From Vulcanimicrobiota bacterium (GTDB taxonomy: Bacteria; Vulcanimicrobiota; Vulcanimicrobiia; Vulcanimicrobiales; Vulcanimicrobiaceae), in contig JABCZE010000075.1 of assembly GCA_013289785.1 (NCBI GenBank), positions 1 through 7,267 on the forward strand: DNA of 7,267 nt, in the 5' to 3' direction. Numbering within the stretch: the first letter of the stretch is position 1; every line of letters starts with the position of its first letter. The notes under the pieces were generated by a model, which worked only from the letters and a program-made list of their open reading frames with translations, made no database searches and was not told the origin of the DNA. Positions 6,625 to 7,267 of the stretch are shown here, in pieces. The position numbers and the translations under genes were made by a program.

Positions 6625-6923
6625 TATTTCGAAGACCGCAGGAGCGCGCGATATTCCTCACGAGCTGCCGGGTCGCCGGCGTGAACTCGGGCGATGAGGT
6701 CGCGCAGCCGCGTGACCGTGGCGTCGTCGGCCTTTTCGCCGGCGAGAACTAGGCGCAGCGCGATCAGCGCGAGGTCGGGCGTGCGCGCCCCCAGGCGTTG
6801 CAAACCTTCATAGAAGGCCGCGGCCGCCGGCGCTTGCGAGCGATTTTCGAGCAGCCGGCGCACGACTTCAGCCTTGGGCGGTACCCCAGCGAGAAGGTAG
6901 CCGTCGAGCAACTCGAAGTCCAT
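6624..6923 (-). CDS. Small protein of unknown function, first gene of the run
   Basis: A 99-residue protein that I do not recognise. It is rich in Ala, Leu, Arg and Glu and looks mostly alpha-helical, with no signal peptide, membrane segment, cysteines or metal-binding motif. Short amphipathic stretches such as AEVVRRLLENR (18-28) and VTRLRDLIARVH suggest a small helical bundle. Codon use is strongly biased to G or C at third positions, as in the neighbours, which supports real coding. The stop TAA shares its last base with the ABC ATPase start (TAATG), so it is translationally linked to the operon. The ATG at 6923 has no evident Shine-Dalgarno sequence and lies 5 bases from the start of the divergent plus-strand gene. 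A regulatory or scaffolding role would be speculation. Confidence 0.7.
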   Translation of the reverse strand: MDFELLDGYLLAGVPPKAEVVRRLLENRSQAPAAAAFYEGLQRLGARTPDLALIALRLVLAGEKADDATVTRLRDLIARVHAGDPAAREEYRALLRSSK

Positions 6924-6928
6924 CAGTC

Positions 6929-7267
6929 ATGGGGTTCGCCGCACGGACCGGCATGCTCTTCGCGCTCCTGCTGACGGAGCTGGGAGCTACCGGGAGTCAA
7001 AACGATGTCGTGCGGCTGCTCGAGCGGATGAGCAACGCCGCCGGACCGGTGTGGGCGGCACATCTTATTTCGGTGTCCCGGCTGACGTTCGAGGGCGCGC
7101 CGGCAGTCGTTTCAACGGAGAGCGCCGGGTTGAAGATCACGCTGCGCCACTGCACCGGCGAACTCTGCGACGGCAACTACTTCGACGGCGAGCGCCTCTT
7201 CACGGTGAACCTCAACGGCACGGCGCTGCCCGAATCGCCGCAGCCGGTGCCATACTTGCGGTCGCTG
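6929..7267 (+). CDS. Probable exported protein of unknown function, N-terminal part (runs off right edge)
   Basis: An open frame of 113 codons from ATG at 6929 to the window edge, without a stop. The N-terminus reads MGFAARTGMLFALLLTELGA, with one or two basic residues, a hydrophobic core (about 9-20) and a short polar stretch, as in a signal peptide; cleavage could fall near residue 23. The following part has GLKITLRHCTGELCDGNYFD (67-86) with a Cys75/Cys80 pair that could form a disulfide, and LFTVNLNGTALP (90-101), giving a beta-rich look typical of secreted proteins. The pattern faintly recalls the N-terminal segment that precedes retropepsin-like aspartyl protease domains in some bacterial proteins, but no catalytic DTG is visible in this part. 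ATG at 6953 (codon 9) is an alternative start that would still leave a hydrophobic segment. The gene is divergent from the recycling operon, so a shared role is not implied. Confidence 0.65.
   Translation, partial: MGFAARTGMLFALLLTELGATGSQNDVVRLLERMSNAAGPVWAAHLISVSRLTFEGAPAVVSTESAGLKITLRHCTGELCDGNYFDGERLFTVNLNGTALPESPQPVPYLRSL

Noticed and set aside
6995..7000. TTGACT on the minus strand as a possible -35 box for the operon
   Set aside because: No -10-like sequence at suitable spacing is visible, and a single hexamer match is expected by chance.
1..7267. CRISPR arrays, tRNA or rRNA genes, insertion sequences, inverted repeats and terminators
   Set aside because: I saw no repeat-spacer pattern, RNA gene signature, transposase motif or hairpin with a T-run; the window is continuous protein-coding sequence.

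Overview
The window is about 7.3 kb of GC-rich bacterial DNA that is almost entirely coding. Eight genes lie head-to-tail on the minus strand, and one gene on the plus strand is cut by the right edge. The strong G/C bias at third codon positions produces long spurious reading frames on the opposite strand. The lineage cannot be fixed from the sequence alone. The gene mix combines Gram-positive-style NagZ with an AmiE-like hydrolase and Gram-negative-style AnmK, in a high-GC genome. This would fit a deep-branching or uncultured phylum such as Eremiobacterota (WPS-2), but that is only a guess.

Read in transcription order (right to left), the minus-strand run is: a small unknown protein (6923-6624); an ABC transporter ATPase of the MalK type (6624-5650); NagZ, a family 3 beta-N-acetylglucosaminidase (5653-4181); a serine hydrolase of the beta-lactamase/EstB fold, probably the AmiE-type amidase partner of NagZ (4184-3144); AnmK, anhydro-MurNAc kinase (3144-1993); a BadF-type N-acetyl-sugar kinase, probably for GlcNAc (2011-1109); MurQ, MurNAc-6-phosphate etherase (1112-228); and the start of a DUF4127 protein (231 to beyond the left edge). 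Every neighbouring pair overlaps, by 1, 4 or 19 bases, so there is no intergenic space and no room for an internal terminator. This is very probably one translationally coupled operon.

The enzymes form a coherent muropeptide-recycling route. NagZ releases GlcNAc from GlcNAc-(anhydro)MurNAc-peptide. The serine hydrolase would remove the stem peptide. AnmK turns anhydro-MurNAc into MurNAc-6-P, and MurQ converts this to GlcNAc-6-P plus D-lactate. The BadF-type kinase would phosphorylate the free GlcNAc, so both sugars meet at GlcNAc-6-P. No AmpG permease, LD-carboxypeptidase, nagA/nagB, MurR-type regulator or AmgK/MurU branch is present in the window. The ABC ATPase has no permease or binding protein beside it.

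At the right end, a plus-strand gene for a probably exported protein starts only 5 bases from the operon's first start codon. Promoters for both directions must therefore lie inside the opposing coding sequences. The points most worth checking are the unusual pathway composition, the DUF4127 gene tied to it, and the apparent CTG start of that gene.
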